From assembly GCF_018448925.1 (NCBI RefSeq), contig NZ_RCWE01000001.1:372001-436000 (forward strand): a stretch of DNA of 64,000 nucleotides, in the 5' to 3' direction. Made by a program: the position numbers and the translations under genes. Below, in pieces: positions 27,449 to 37,440 of this stretch. The notes below the pieces were generated by a model. The model was not told the origin of the DNA. It did no database searches and saw only the letters and a program-made list of their open reading frames with translations. Source of the stretch: Photorhabdus akhurstii (GTDB lineage Bacteria > Pseudomonadota > Gammaproteobacteria > Enterobacterales > Enterobacteriaceae). How positions within the stretch are numbered: the first letter of the stretch is position 1; every line of letters begins with the position of its first letter.

Positions 27449-29020
27449 ATGGCTCACAACAAGATATTTACATCCAGCGAGAATAATTTGTTGGATAAAG
27501 AGGAAGTTAAATCCTGGTTTAAATTGTATTCCCTGCCGAAAAGTGAAAATTATGTTCAATTGGTGCAAATAGCGGCGGAAGGTCGGCGTTTAGCTGGGCT
27601 GGACCCAGGTCAGATCGATAATAATCCAGGGGCAGGATTGAACCGGGATCTGGATGAAGTGAATTTACTCTTAGTGAATCCCGGTGATGGGGTGCATATC
27701 GGAGAAGACCGTGAAATTGCTGTCAATATTGATAAGAACAGCGGCTTACAGTTTATTAATGGCGAATTGGGGTTACGTCCCGACTTTAAATTGTCGCTGG
27801 AATTGTTTGAGAGTTTTACGGAAGAACAACAAAGAGAACTTTACCGTTGGCTGATCCATGCTGGGGAGATGGCAGCGAGTACAGTGCAGTTGCCCGCATT
27901 TGACTTGCCGGCCAACGGTGACAATAAAAACCTTGGTTCTGTTGTCAGTGTCAGCGGCGATGGGAAAACTATCGCGCTTAGTGGGGCAGAAGGAAAGGAA
28001 CCCGTATATCTATTTTCTTATACCGATAACGGTTGGCGGCAGCAATTCGCTGATTACGTTAGTGGTTATGGCGGCAGAGCGCTCAGCCTGAGCAGAGACG
28101 GTAATGTTCTCGCGGTGGGCATTGATAACCGCAACAGTGATGGCGGGCATGGTTCAGTGTTTATTTATCGCAAATTGTCAAATGGCGCGTGGGAGAAATC
28201 GGCCAAACTTTGGCTTAGTGAGGCGAACGTTCAGCAGCATTTCGGTTGTTCTGTGAGCCTGAGCGCAGATGGCACCCTATTAGCAGTAGGTGCTTATGGC
28301 TGGGGATCGGGTTCACTGACTAATTGTGGCGCAGTGTATCTTTATCAGTATGACGGGAAGAAATGGTCACAGCTTGGTGAGCGTCTGACCTTAGCTTCTC
28401 CGGCACAGGGCGATATGTTTGGCGTCAAACTGAGCTTGAGTGCCGATGGTTCAACCTTAGCAGTGGCGGCAACAGGGCGTAATGGTAATAACGGTGAAGT
28501 GACGCTATTTCATCGTCACGGGGAATATTGGCAGCCGCGACCGCCGCTCAATTCGCTGACTTCGCCTTTAACCATCAGCAGTGACGGCTTTGGCGCCAGT
28601 CTCAGCCTGAACGATAGCGGCGATATTTTAGCGGTGGGGTGTCCGGGAGAGAAGAGCGATGTTGGTGCGGTCTATTTGTACCAGCGTTACCGTAATGCAT
28701 GGCAAGCTATGGGGATACTGAGAGAAGCGGTGACTGCCGGGGAAAGGTTTGGCAGTGAACTCTCTTTAAGTGGCGACGGTCAGATACTGGTGGTGTCAAC
28801 ACCTGTTGGTAAAGATAACACAGGTGTGCAAACCGGTGCAGGATGGTGGTTTAGCTATCAGGATGAACAATGGATTATGCAGGGCAGATTACTGGCAGTG
28901 GATGGGGAATTAAACCATAAATTTGGCGCCGGCATTTGTCTTAGCGGTGACGGCAATACGTTAGCGATTGGCGCCAGTGGCTGGAAGAGTGGAGAAGGGA
29001 AAGTTTACCTTTACGACTAG
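27449..29020 (+). CDS. Divergent seven-bladed FG-GAP-like beta-propeller protein with N-terminal shaft
   Basis: From ATG 27449 (GGAGGT upstream) the protein has 523 residues. Residues about 1-55 are helical. About 60-115 is a glycine/leucine pattern (GAGLNRDLDEVNLLLVNPGD, GLQFINGELGLRPDF) like the repeats of a triple beta-spiral shaft. About 117-150 is helical (FESFTEEQQRELYRWLIHAG). The rest holds seven blades, each marked by FGxSLSLSxDGxxLAVG and GAVYLYxxxxxxW, as in FG-GAP_2 proteins. It is the most canonical propeller in the locus and shares its layout, though little exact sequence, with the eight downstream paralogs. No signal peptide, so export would need a dedicated route. Function unknown; a carbohydrate- or receptor-binding head on a fibre is my inference. 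Confidence 0.8.
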   Translation: MAHNKIFTSSENNLLDKEEVKSWFKLYSLPKSENYVQLVQIAAEGRRLAGLDPGQIDNNPGAGLNRDLDEVNLLLVNPGDGVHIGEDREIAVNIDKNSGLQFINGELGLRPDFKLSLELFESFTEEQQRELYRWLIHAGEMAASTVQLPAFDLPANGDNKNLGSVVSVSGDGKTIALSGAEGKEPVYLFSYTDNGWRQQFADYVSGYGGRALSLSRDGNVLAVGIDNRNSDGGHGSVFIYRKLSNGAWEKSAKLWLSEANVQQHFGCSVSLSADGTLLAVGAYGWGSGSLTNCGAVYLYQYDGKKWSQLGERLTLASPAQGDMFGVKLSLSADGSTLAVAATGRNGNNGEVTLFHRHGEYWQPRPPLNSLTSPLTISSDGFGASLSLNDSGDILAVGCPGEKSDVGAVYLYQRYRNAWQAMGILREAVTAGERFGSELSLSGDGQILVVSTPVGKDNTGVQTGAGWWFSYQDEQWIMQGRLLAVDGELNHKFGAGICLSGDGNTLAIGASGWKSGEGKVYLYD

Positions 29021-29038
29021 CTGAATGAGGAAAAAACG

Positions 29039-29461
29039 ATGGCAAAAGAGATAACAGATGAAACGGTTAGCCAGCTTAGTGCTCACTTCGCCCCTGGCAA
29101 GATCCCGACTGAGGCGGCATTTTATTCACTGATTGATTGGGCCATGTTGTGGCGACAGCTTTTTGGTTGGCGGGATAGTGATCAAACTTATCATCCGGGA
29201 GTTGGGTTGCAGGTTATCGACAACCGTTTGGCGGTTAAGGTTGGTGATGGCATCTCGTTGGAACCGAAAGGGCTTGCGTTAAAGCTACAGCTCGACGGGG
29301 GATTGATGTTAGATAAATCCGGAGTGCTGTCGGTGGATGGGACTGTAGCGGTTTCGGCCCAAGCTTTTAAATTGCTTCCTGAGGAGACGCAGAAACAAAT
29401 TGCCAAGTTGTTATTGAATGCGGGCACAGGAGGTAGAAAACAGATGACAGATGACAGATGA
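29039..29461 (+). CDS. Propeller-less stub of the same family (shaft module only)
   Basis: The 140-residue protein has the N-terminal layout of its neighbours: helical lead with the pattern FAPGKIPTEAAFYSLIDWA (compare FKSGVPPAPEAFFHLIDEA in the paralogs). Shaft-like repeats follow (GVGLQVIDNRLAVKVGDG, GGLMLDKSGVLSVDG), then the second helix (LLPEETQKQIAKLLLNAG). It then stops, in DNA that already resembles the intergenic acagatgac repeats. GAGGA precedes the ATG. It may be a truncated copy or a shaft-only subunit. Confidence 0.7.
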   Translation: MAKEITDETVSQLSAHFAPGKIPTEAAFYSLIDWAMLWRQLFGWRDSDQTYHPGVGLQVIDNRLAVKVGDGISLEPKGLALKLQLDGGLMLDKSGVLSVDGTVAVSAQAFKLLPEETQKQIAKLLLNAGTGGRKQMTDDR

Positions 29462-29496
29462 CGGTGACTGTCTAATACGGCTTTTGAGGACATATT

Positions 29497-30981
29497 ATGA
29501 CTGATAAAGAAATTAGTTCTGTTGATTCATTGAAAGCGAGTTTTAAGTCCGGTGTTCCGCCCGCGCCTGAAGCCTTTTTCCATTTGATTGATGAGGCATA
29601 TAAGGCATATGAAATCATTGATGGCGGTAAGGGGGATGGCCCAGCCGCAGGGCTGAAACGAGATGATAAAGGAAAACTGGCTCTCAACACTCACCTTTCT
29701 GGTGGGTTAAACCTTGAACAGGGGGCTTTGGCTCTATCACTGAAGCCAGAAGGTGGATTCTCTTTTGATGGAGGAAGGCGTCTGAAATTGGATGCCGATC
29801 GGCAGGTTCAGTTTGCGGATTTCTTCAGTTTATCGCGGTGGGAACGGATGGAGATCACGCAGTTGTTGGGTTTTAAACGTACCATGATGGCGCGTATGGT
29901 TTCTCCTTCCCCTAAAGCGAATGAACATTTTGGCACTTCTATTAGCCTGAACGCGGCGGGAAACTGCTTAGCGGTTGGGATGGATAATAAAGTCTGTGTG
30001 TATACGGGCCGGAAGGGTGAGTGGAATATAAACGCTCCCGCTGTGTTTGAGGATGATCAAGATAAATCTCGTAGTTCCTGGTACGTCAGTTTGAATGCGG
30101 TAGGAGATTGCCTGGCGGTGGGATACTTGGTGGAATACTTTCTTAATGATAAAAAAGTGAAGGCTTGTGTGTATACGCGCACGAATGGCGTCTGGAATAT
30201 CAAAAATCCCATTGTGTTTCCGCTGGAAGATCAACGTGGATACTCTGGTGGTCACAATGTCAGCTTGAGCGCCACAGGAGACTGTCTGGCGGTGGCGGGC
30301 GACTCTTGGTCCTACATATATACACGCACGAATGGGATTTGGGATACAGAAAACCCCTTTAAGTTGATGAGCTCGTTTATCAAGGTTTGTCTGAGTGCCT
30401 CGGGAAATTGTCTGGCGGGATATCGTGTTGATTATTCTCATGATCCAATAAACGTGGTTTATGTGTATACACGCATGAATGGGATTTGGGATAAAGAAAA
30501 CCCCATTAAGTTCATGGCTGCTAAAGATCGTTCATCCAGTTTTAATCGGATTTTTAGCCTAAATGCAGAGGGAGATCGTCTGGCGGTGGGGGTAGATTAT
30601 GATATCCCCACTAAGGGGAAGGTTTATCTGTATACGCGCACGAATGGGATCTGGGATACAGAGAGTCCCATTAAGTTTTCGGCTCCTGCAAGTGACGTAA
30701 CGTATTTTGGCAGTGCTATAAAACTGAATGATGTAGGAAACCGTCTGGTCGTGGGAGCGGCTTCCAGGGTGTATGTGTATACCTGTCTAAATAATCAGTG
30801 GAATATGGAAACACCTATCGAGATTTTGAACCCCTCAGGCAATTCGGACAATTTAAATGGTTTCGGTAAGGCTGTCAGTTTGAATCGGTGGGAGACGAGT
30901 TTGGCGGTTGGTGCAGTTTCAGCCGAGGTTGGTTCTGTGTCTGAAGCTGGTGCAGTCTATGTCTTTGAGAATGTCAAATAG
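29497..30981 (+). CDS. Tandem propeller paralog A
   Basis: 494 residues. Helical 1-42 (DSLKASFKSGVPPAPEAFFH), shaft-like repeats about 48-105 (GLKRDDKGKLALNTHLSGGL, GFSFDGGRRLKLDADRQVQF), helix 106-127, then seven blades. Each blade carries a SLNAxGDCLAVG strand pair and a YTRTNGxWDxxNPI strand. This copy has a single ATG placed 6 nt after GAGGA, which I use to choose starts in the other copies. The fourth blade has lost the AVG of its core (SASGNCLAGY). A and B form the PPAP subtype at residues 20-24, where other copies have RLMP. Confidence 0.8.
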   Translation: MTDKEISSVDSLKASFKSGVPPAPEAFFHLIDEAYKAYEIIDGGKGDGPAAGLKRDDKGKLALNTHLSGGLNLEQGALALSLKPEGGFSFDGGRRLKLDADRQVQFADFFSLSRWERMEITQLLGFKRTMMARMVSPSPKANEHFGTSISLNAAGNCLAVGMDNKVCVYTGRKGEWNINAPAVFEDDQDKSRSSWYVSLNAVGDCLAVGYLVEYFLNDKKVKACVYTRTNGVWNIKNPIVFPLEDQRGYSGGHNVSLSATGDCLAVAGDSWSYIYTRTNGIWDTENPFKLMSSFIKVCLSASGNCLAGYRVDYSHDPINVVYVYTRMNGIWDKENPIKFMAAKDRSSSFNRIFSLNAEGDRLAVGVDYDIPTKGKVYLYTRTNGIWDTESPIKFSAPASDVTYFGSAIKLNDVGNRLVVGAASRVYVYTCLNNQWNMETPIEILNPSGNSDNLNGFGKAVSLNRWETSLAVGAVSAEVGSVSEAGAVYVFENVK

Positions 30982-31052
30982 AAGGAAGACAGAGGACAGA
31001 AAACAGAGAACAGATGACGGCGACTGTTTAATACGGCTTTTGAGGAAATATG
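30982..31052 (+). repeat. Conserved intergenic spacer of the paralog array
   Basis: The spacers before the paralogs (29462-29496, 30982-31052, 32544-32615, 34092-34142, 35604-35660, 38138-38177, 39657-39727, 41222-41272) share the end TAATACGGCTTTTGAGGA, which carries the ribosome site. Ahead of it is a low-complexity run of gAaGACAGa/gAaCAGAt units varying in number. No terminator is seen in these spacers, so each block is probably one transcript. Confidence 0.8.
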
Positions 31053-32543
31053 ATGACTGATAAAGAAATTAGTACCGTTGACTCATTGAAAGCGAGTTTT
31101 AAGTCCGGTGTTCCGCCCGCGCCGGAAGCATTTTTCCATTTGATTGATGAGGCGTATAAGGCATACGAAATCATTGATGGCAGTAAGGGGGATAGCCCAG
31201 CCGCAGGGTTGAAACGAGATGATAAAGGAAAACTGGCTCTCAACACTCACCTTTCTGGCGGGTTAAACCTTGAACAGGGGGCTTTGGCTCTATCACTGAA
31301 GCCAGAAGGTGGATTCTCTTTTGATGGAGGAAGGCGTCTGAAATTGGATGCCGATCGGCAGGTTCAGTTTGCCGATTTTTTCAGTTTATCGCGGCGGGAG
31401 CGGATGGAGATCACGCAGTTGTTGGGTTTTAAACGTGTCATGATGGCGCGTATGGTTTCTCCTTCCCCTAAAGAGAATGAACGCTTTGGCACTTCTATTA
31501 GCCTGAACGTGGCGGGAGACTGCTTAGCGGTTGGGATGGATAATAAAGTCTGTGTATATACGGGCCGGAAGGGTGGGTGGAATATAAGTGCGCCCACTGT
31601 GTTTGAGGATGATGAAGCTCAATATCGTAGTTTTTCATGGGATGTCAGTTTGAATGCGGCGGGAGATTGCCTGGCGGTGGGATATTTAATTGACGCTCGA
31701 AAAGCGAAGGTTTGTGTGTATACGCGCACGAATGGCGTCTGGGATACCAAAAGTCCCATTGTGTTTCTGATGGAAGAGCAATATAGAGACTCTGGGGGTG
31801 TGAATGTCAGCTTGAGCGCCACAGGAGATTGCCTGGCGGTGGGGGGCGACTCTTCTTTTGCCTATATATACACACGCACGAATGGGATCTGGGATAGAGA
31901 AAACTTCATTAAGTTGGTTATCTCGTCTGACTTGTTTACCAGGGTTTGTCTGAGTGCCTCGGGAAACTGCCTGGCGGTGTATAGCGCCGATTATTCTTAT
32001 TATCCTCAAGTCAATACAGTTTATGTGTATACCCGCACGAATGGAGTTTGGGATACAAAAAAACCCGTTAAGCTCATTGCCTCTAAAAATCGTTCACTCA
32101 ATCTTAATTGGATTTTTAGCCTAAATGCAGAGGGAGATCGTCTGGCGGTGGGGGTAGATTATGATATCCCCACTAAGGGGAAGGTTTATCTGTATACGCG
32201 CACGAATGGGATCTGGGATACAAAAAGTCCCATTAAGTTTTCGGCTCCTGCAAGTGACGTAACGTATTTTGGCAGCGCTATCAAACTGAATGATGTGGGA
32301 AACCGTCTGGTCGTGGGGGCGGCTTCCCGGGTGTATGTGTATACCTGTCTAAATAATCAGTGGAATATGGAAACACCTATCGAGATTTTGGACCCTTCAG
32401 GTAATTCAGACAATTTAAATGGTTTCGGTAAGGCTGTCAGTTTGAATAGGTGGGAGACAAGTTTGGCTGTTAGTGCAGTTTCAGCCAAGGTTGGTTCTGT
32501 ATCTGAAGCCGGTGCAGTCTATGTCTTTGAGAATGTCAAATAG
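31053..32543 (+). CDS. Tandem propeller paralog B
   Basis: 496 residues from the second of two adjacent ATGs (31053), which keeps the 6-nt spacing to GAGGA. It is closest to A: the first about 130 residues and blades 5-7 are nearly the same, including GVDYDIPTKGKVYLYTRTNG, while blades 2-4 differ by many substitutions and small indels. Seven blades are intact. It lies 71 bp after A, with the shared spacer that ends TTAATACGGCTTTTGAGGA. Confidence 0.8.
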   Translation: MTDKEISTVDSLKASFKSGVPPAPEAFFHLIDEAYKAYEIIDGSKGDSPAAGLKRDDKGKLALNTHLSGGLNLEQGALALSLKPEGGFSFDGGRRLKLDADRQVQFADFFSLSRRERMEITQLLGFKRVMMARMVSPSPKENERFGTSISLNVAGDCLAVGMDNKVCVYTGRKGGWNISAPTVFEDDEAQYRSFSWDVSLNAAGDCLAVGYLIDARKAKVCVYTRTNGVWDTKSPIVFLMEEQYRDSGGVNVSLSATGDCLAVGGDSSFAYIYTRTNGIWDRENFIKLVISSDLFTRVCLSASGNCLAVYSADYSYYPQVNTVYVYTRTNGVWDTKKPVKLIASKNRSLNLNWIFSLNAEGDRLAVGVDYDIPTKGKVYLYTRTNGIWDTKSPIKFSAPASDVTYFGSAIKLNDVGNRLVVGAASRVYVYTCLNNQWNMETPIEILDPSGNSDNLNGFGKAVSLNRWETSLAVSAVSAKVGSVSEAGAVYVFENVK

Positions 32544-32615
32544 AAGACGGAGGACAGAAAGCAGAGAACAGAGAACGGATGGCAGCGACTGTTTAATACA
32601 GCTTTCGAGGAAATT

Positions 32616-34091
32616 ATGATAACTGATAAAGAAATTAGTACTGTGGACTCATTGAAAGCGAGTTTTAAATCTGGTGTGCGGCTCATGCCGGAAGCCTTTT
32701 CCCATTTGATTGATGAAGCATATAAAACATATGAAATCATTGATGGCGCTCAGGGTGATGGCCCAACCGCGGGGCTGAAACGAGATGACAAAGGAAAACT
32801 GACCCTCAACACTCAGCATTCTGGCGGGTTAAACTCTAATCAGGGTGCTTTGGCCTTATCACTGAAACCAGAAGGGGGACTCTTTTTTGATGGCGGAGGA
32901 TATCTGAAATTGGATGCCGATCGGCAGGTTCAATTTGCGGATTTTTTCAGTTTATCGCGGCGAGGGCGGATGGAGATCACGCAGGTGTTGGGTTTGAAGC
33001 GCACCATGATAACGCGAATTGTTTCTCCCTTCCCCAAAGAGAATGAGCGCTTTGGCACTTCTGTTAGCCTGAACGCAGCAGGAGACTGTTTAGCGGTTGG
33101 GATGAACAATAAAGTCTGTGTGTATACGCGTCGAAAGAGTGGTGAGTGGAATACAAGCAAGCCTATTGTACTTGAGGCTTATGCGACAGAATATTATCTC
33201 TCTTCATGGGATGTCAGTCTGGATGCGGAGGGAGATTGTTTGGCTTTGGGAAACAGTTCGCCCTCTGTGGTTCGTGTATATACGCGCACGAATGGCGTCT
33301 GGGATACAAAAAATCCCATTGTGTTTCCGCGGGTTGCCCAATACTTTGGTATGAATGTCAGCTTGAGCGCCGCAGGAGACTGTCTGGTGGCTGGGGGAAC
33401 ATACTACTCTCAGTTCCTTATATTTATGCGCAGGAATGGGATCTGGGATACAGAAAACCCCATTCAGCTTCCGATTCCTACGGGTTCTTATGATTTTGGC
33501 GGGATGGCCCGCCTGAGTGCCTCGGGAAATTGTCTGGCGGTGTATGGTTATTCAAGCACGATTTATGTGTATACACGTACGAATGGGATCTGGGATGGAG
33601 AAAACCCTATTAGGTTCAGGGTCCCTGAAGGTGAATTACGTGGTTTTACCAGGGTTTTTAGCCTGAATGCAGAAGGAGATCGTCTGGCTGTGGGGGGAGA
33701 TACGGATTATTATAACCCTACTGATGGGAAGGTTTATCTGTATACGCGCACAAATGGGATCTGGGATACAGAAAATCCCATTAAGTTTTCGGCTCCTGCA
33801 AGTGATGTAACGTATTTTGGACGCGCTATCGAACTGAATGATGCGGGATATCGTCTGGCAGTGGGGGCGGCTTCCAGGGTGTATGTTTATACCTGTCTAA
33901 ATGATCAGTGGAATATAGAAACACCTATCGAGATTTTGGACCCTTCAGGTAATTCAGACAATTTAGATAGTTTTGGCGGGGTTGTCGGCCTGAATAAGGC
34001 GGGGACGAGTTTGGCGGTTGGTGTAATTTCAATGAAGGTTGGCTCTGCGTCTGAAGCCAGTGCAGTTTATATCTTTGAGAATGTCAAATGA
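32616..34091 (+). CDS. Tandem propeller paralog C
   Basis: 491 residues, starting MITDKEISTVDSLKASFKSG, with only one ATG, 4 nt after AGGA. First copy of the RLMP subtype. Seven blades. The DNA from about 32899 to 33102 (end of shaft through blade 1) is identical by eye to 35940-36143 in copy E, while the flanking parts differ, which points to gene conversion. Blades 2-3 (SVVRVYTRTNGVWDTKNPIV, LIFMRRNGIWDTENPIQLPI) and 6-7 match copy H better than its neighbours. Confidence 0.8.
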   Translation: MITDKEISTVDSLKASFKSGVRLMPEAFSHLIDEAYKTYEIIDGAQGDGPTAGLKRDDKGKLTLNTQHSGGLNSNQGALALSLKPEGGLFFDGGGYLKLDADRQVQFADFFSLSRRGRMEITQVLGLKRTMITRIVSPFPKENERFGTSVSLNAAGDCLAVGMNNKVCVYTRRKSGEWNTSKPIVLEAYATEYYLSSWDVSLDAEGDCLALGNSSPSVVRVYTRTNGVWDTKNPIVFPRVAQYFGMNVSLSAAGDCLVAGGTYYSQFLIFMRRNGIWDTENPIQLPIPTGSYDFGGMARLSASGNCLAVYGYSSTIYVYTRTNGIWDGENPIRFRVPEGELRGFTRVFSLNAEGDRLAVGGDTDYYNPTDGKVYLYTRTNGIWDTENPIKFSAPASDVTYFGRAIELNDAGYRLAVGAASRVYVYTCLNDQWNIETPIEILDPSGNSDNLDSFGGVVGLNKAGTSLAVGVISMKVGSASEASAVYIFENVK

Positions 34092-34142
34092 TGTCCATAC
34101 AGAAGACAGTGACTGTCTAATACGGCTTTTGAGGAAAATATG

Positions 34143-35603
34143 ATGACTGATAAAGAAATCAATATCGTTGACTCAATGAAAGCGAATTTTAAATCTGGTG
34201 TGCGGCTTATGCCTGAAGCCTTTTCCCATTTGATTGATGAGGCATATAAGGCATATGAAATTATTGATGGCGCTCAGGGTGATAACCTAACCACAGGACT
34301 GAAACGAGATGGCAAAGGAAAACTGACCCTCAACACCCAGCATTCTGGCGGGTTGAATTCTAATCAAGGCGCTTTGGCCTTATCACTGAAACCAGAGGGG
34401 GGACTCTCTTTTGCTGGGGGAGGATATCTGAAATTGGATGCCGCTCGGCAGATTCAGTTTGCGGATTTTTTCAGTTTATCGCGGGGAGCACGGATGGAGA
34501 TCACGCAGTTGTTGGGTTTGAAACGTACTCTGATAACGCGCATTGTTTCTCCTTCCCCCATAGAGGATGAGTACTTTGGTAGCTCTGTTAGCCTGAACGC
34601 GGCGGGAGACTGCTTAGCGGTTGGGTCGAATCGTAAAGTCTATGTGTATACGCGCCGGAAGAGTGGTGAGTGGAATATAAGCAAGCCGATTGTGTTTGAG
34701 GATACTGAACCTGGATATGTTCTATCTTCATGGCGTGTTGGTCTGGATGCGGCGGGAGATTGTCTGGCGTTGGGAGAGATATGGCAAGAAGTGGTTCATG
34801 TATATACACGCACGAAAGGCGTTTGGGATACAAAGCATCCCATTGTGTTTTCGCGGGTTGCTGTAAAATTTGGTGAGAATGTCAGCTTGAACGCCGCAGG
34901 AGACTGTCTGGTGGCTGGGGGCCAATACTCCTCTCCGTTCCGTATGTTTATACGCACGAATGGGATCTGGGATACAAAAAAAACCATTCTGTTTCCGGCC
35001 CCTTCGGATGCTTATGAGTTTGGCGCGATTGCCCACCTGAGTGCTGCGGGAAACCGTCTGGCGGTGTGTGATGATTACATTTCCGCGATTTATGTGTATA
35101 CACGCACAAATGGGATTTGGGATACAGAAAACCCCATTAAGTTCCGTCGCCCTGATCATGAATCATCTAATTTTAGCAGGGTTTTTAGCCTGAATTCAGA
35201 GGGAGATCGTTTGGCGGTGGGTACGAAATTTTATGGACTCTCTGATGGGACGGTTTATCTGTATACGTGCACGAATGGGATCTGGGATAGAGAAAATCCC
35301 ATTAAGTTTTCGGCTCCTGCAAGTGACGTAACGTATTTTGGCCGCGCTCTCGAACTGAATGATGCAGGAGATCGCTTGGTAGTGGGGGCGTATTCCAGGG
35401 TATATGTGTATACCTGCCTAAATGATAAGTGGAATATGGAAACACCTATGGAGATTTTGAATCCTTCAGACAATTTAAGTGGTTTTGGTGGGGCTGTCGG
35501 CCTGAATAAGGCGGGGACGAGTTTGGTTGTTGGCGCAGGTCCAGTCAAGCTTGGTTCTGAGTCCGAAGCCGGTGCAGTCTACATCTTTGAAAATGTCAAA
35601 TGA
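34143..35603 (+). CDS. Tandem propeller paralog D
   Basis: 486 residues from the second ATG. N-terminus NIVDSMKANFKSGVRLMPEA; the shaft (DNLTTGLKRDGKGKLTLNTQ) is the same type as in copy F. Seven blades, with blade 2 diverged (CLALGEIWQEVVHVYTRTKG). Blades 6-7 (GRALELNDAGDRLVVGAYSR, SDNLSGFGGAVGLNKAG) are almost identical in DNA to those of copies E and the decayed copy I. The gene ends VKLGSESEAGAVYIFENVK. Confidence 0.8.
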   Translation: MTDKEINIVDSMKANFKSGVRLMPEAFSHLIDEAYKAYEIIDGAQGDNLTTGLKRDGKGKLTLNTQHSGGLNSNQGALALSLKPEGGLSFAGGGYLKLDAARQIQFADFFSLSRGARMEITQLLGLKRTLITRIVSPSPIEDEYFGSSVSLNAAGDCLAVGSNRKVYVYTRRKSGEWNISKPIVFEDTEPGYVLSSWRVGLDAAGDCLALGEIWQEVVHVYTRTKGVWDTKHPIVFSRVAVKFGENVSLNAAGDCLVAGGQYSSPFRMFIRTNGIWDTKKTILFPAPSDAYEFGAIAHLSAAGNRLAVCDDYISAIYVYTRTNGIWDTENPIKFRRPDHESSNFSRVFSLNSEGDRLAVGTKFYGLSDGTVYLYTCTNGIWDRENPIKFSAPASDVTYFGRALELNDAGDRLVVGAYSRVYVYTCLNDKWNMETPMEILNPSDNLSGFGGAVGLNKAGTSLVVGAGPVKLGSESEAGAVYIFENVK

Positions 35604-35660
35604 TGCCCATACAGAAGACAGATGACGGTGACTGTCTAATACGGCTTTTGAGGAAATATG

Positions 35661-37133
35661 ATGACTGATAAAGAAATTAGTTCTGTTGACTCATTGAAAG
35701 CGAGTTTTAAGTCTGGTATGCGGCTCATGCCGGAAGCCTTTTCTCATTTGATTGATGAAGCATACAAAGCATATGAAATCATTGATGGCGTTCAGGATGA
35801 TGGCCCAACCGCGGGGCTGAAACGAGATGACAAAGGAAAACTGACCCTCAACACTCAGCATTCTGGCGGGTTAAACCCTGAACAGGGAGCTTTGGCCTTA
35901 TCACTGAAACCAGAAGGGGGACTCTCTTTTGCTGGGGGAGGATATCTGAAATTGGATGCCGATCGGCAGGTTCAATTTGCGGATTTTTTCAGTTTATCGC
36001 GGCGAGGGCGGATGGAGATCACGCAGGTGTTGGGTTTGAAGCGCACCATGATAACGCGAATTGTTTCTCCCTTCCCCAAAGAGAATGAGCGCTTTGGCAC
36101 TTCTGTTAGCCTGAACGCAGCAGGAGACTGTTTAGCGGTTGGGACGAATAATCAAGTCTATGTGTATATGCGCCGGAAGAGTGGTGAGTGGAATATAAGT
36201 AAGCCGATTGTGTTTGAGGCTTTTGAAGATGACTATCATAGATCTTCATGGGATGTCTCTCTGGATGCGACGGGAGATACCTTGGCGTTGGGAAACATGT
36301 CGCCGTATCTCGCTGATAACCGAGGGCGGGTTTGTGTGTATACGCGCAGGAAGGGCGTCTGGGATACAAAAAATCCCGTAGTGTTTCCGATTGGAATTGA
36401 ATACTTTGGTGTGAATGTCAGCTTGAGCGCCACGGGAGACTGTCTGGTGGGTGGGGGCAAACACTACCTTCCGTTCCGTATATTTATGCGCCGGAATGGG
36501 ATCTGGGATACAGAAAACCCCATTCAGATTCCGATCCCTTCGGATTCTTATGAGTTTGGCTGGATTGCCCACCTAAATGCTGCGGGAAACTGTCTGGCGG
36601 TGCGTGATTACGCTCCCATGATTTATGTGTATACACGCACAAATGGGATCTGGGATGGAGAAAACCCCATTAAGTTCAAGGTCCCTGAAAATAACCTATC
36701 AATGGGTAGGGCTTTTAGCCTGAATGCAGAAGGAGATCGCTTAGCGGTGGGGATAGAGTTTTATAACTCCACTGATGGGGAGGTTTATTTGTATAAGCGC
36801 ACGAATGGGATCTGGGATAAAGAAAATCCCATCAAGTTTTCGGCTCCTGCAAGTGACGTAACGTATTTTGGCCGCGCTCTCGAACTGAATGATGCAGGAG
36901 ATCGCTTGGTAGTGGGGGCGTATTCTAGGGTATATGTGTATACCTGCCTAAATGATAAGTGGAATATGGAAACACCTATGGAGATTTTGAATCCTTCAGA
37001 CAATTTAAGTGGTTTTGGTGGGGCTGTCGGCCTAAATAAGACGGGGACGAGTTTGGTTGTTGGGGCAACGTCAGAAGATGTTGATTCTAAATCCAAAGCC
37101 GGTGCAGTTTATGTTTTTGAGAATGTCAAATGA
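35661..37133 (+). CDS. Tandem propeller paralog E, last of the first block
   Basis: 490 residues from the second ATG. Its first third is C-like (identical DNA stretch, see C), its blades 3-5 are F-like (YAPMIYVYTRTNGIWDGENP, FKVPENNL), and its blades 6-7 are D-like, so it is a three-part mosaic. Seven blades intact. It ends VDSKSKAGAVYVFENVK. The non-coding DNA after it is duplicated after the decayed copy I. Confidence 0.8.
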   Translation: MTDKEISSVDSLKASFKSGMRLMPEAFSHLIDEAYKAYEIIDGVQDDGPTAGLKRDDKGKLTLNTQHSGGLNPEQGALALSLKPEGGLSFAGGGYLKLDADRQVQFADFFSLSRRGRMEITQVLGLKRTMITRIVSPFPKENERFGTSVSLNAAGDCLAVGTNNQVYVYMRRKSGEWNISKPIVFEAFEDDYHRSSWDVSLDATGDTLALGNMSPYLADNRGRVCVYTRRKGVWDTKNPVVFPIGIEYFGVNVSLSATGDCLVGGGKHYLPFRIFMRRNGIWDTENPIQIPIPSDSYEFGWIAHLNAAGNCLAVRDYAPMIYVYTRTNGIWDGENPIKFKVPENNLSMGRAFSLNAEGDRLAVGIEFYNSTDGEVYLYKRTNGIWDKENPIKFSAPASDVTYFGRALELNDAGDRLVVGAYSRVYVYTCLNDKWNMETPMEILNPSDNLSGFGGAVGLNKTGTSLVVGATSEDVDSKSKAGAVYVFENVK

Positions 37134-37440
37134 TAACTATAATCACTAAACTGGATATTAATTCGGAGATGTCGGATTGCTTTTTAAAGTCCTTGGACTT
37201 TCCGCCTTATATTCCCGTCCGCATTATATGAAGGTTTACGGCGTTTTTCGTTAAAAGAGTGTGTTAGCATCATGATTAATTAATTCAATTGTTCTCTTAT
37301 TTAGTTTTTTTGTAAAGTTATTGACGGAACAGAACAATCTAACAATTATTTTGTTTTTTTACCTCAAACATGGAAAATAAACACATGATAACATCTGAGA
37401 AAAACTAATAAACATAACAGGGACATATTTTAAAAGGATG
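37134..37440 (+). repeat. 3' flank of the first propeller block, copy 1
   Basis: Directly after copy E the DNA reads AATCACTAAACTGGATATTA and, further on, TGGAAAATAA then CATGATAA(C/T)ATCT. The same elements follow the decayed copy I (46013-46165), there with about 150 bp less between them. No gene found in it. Confidence 0.65.
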
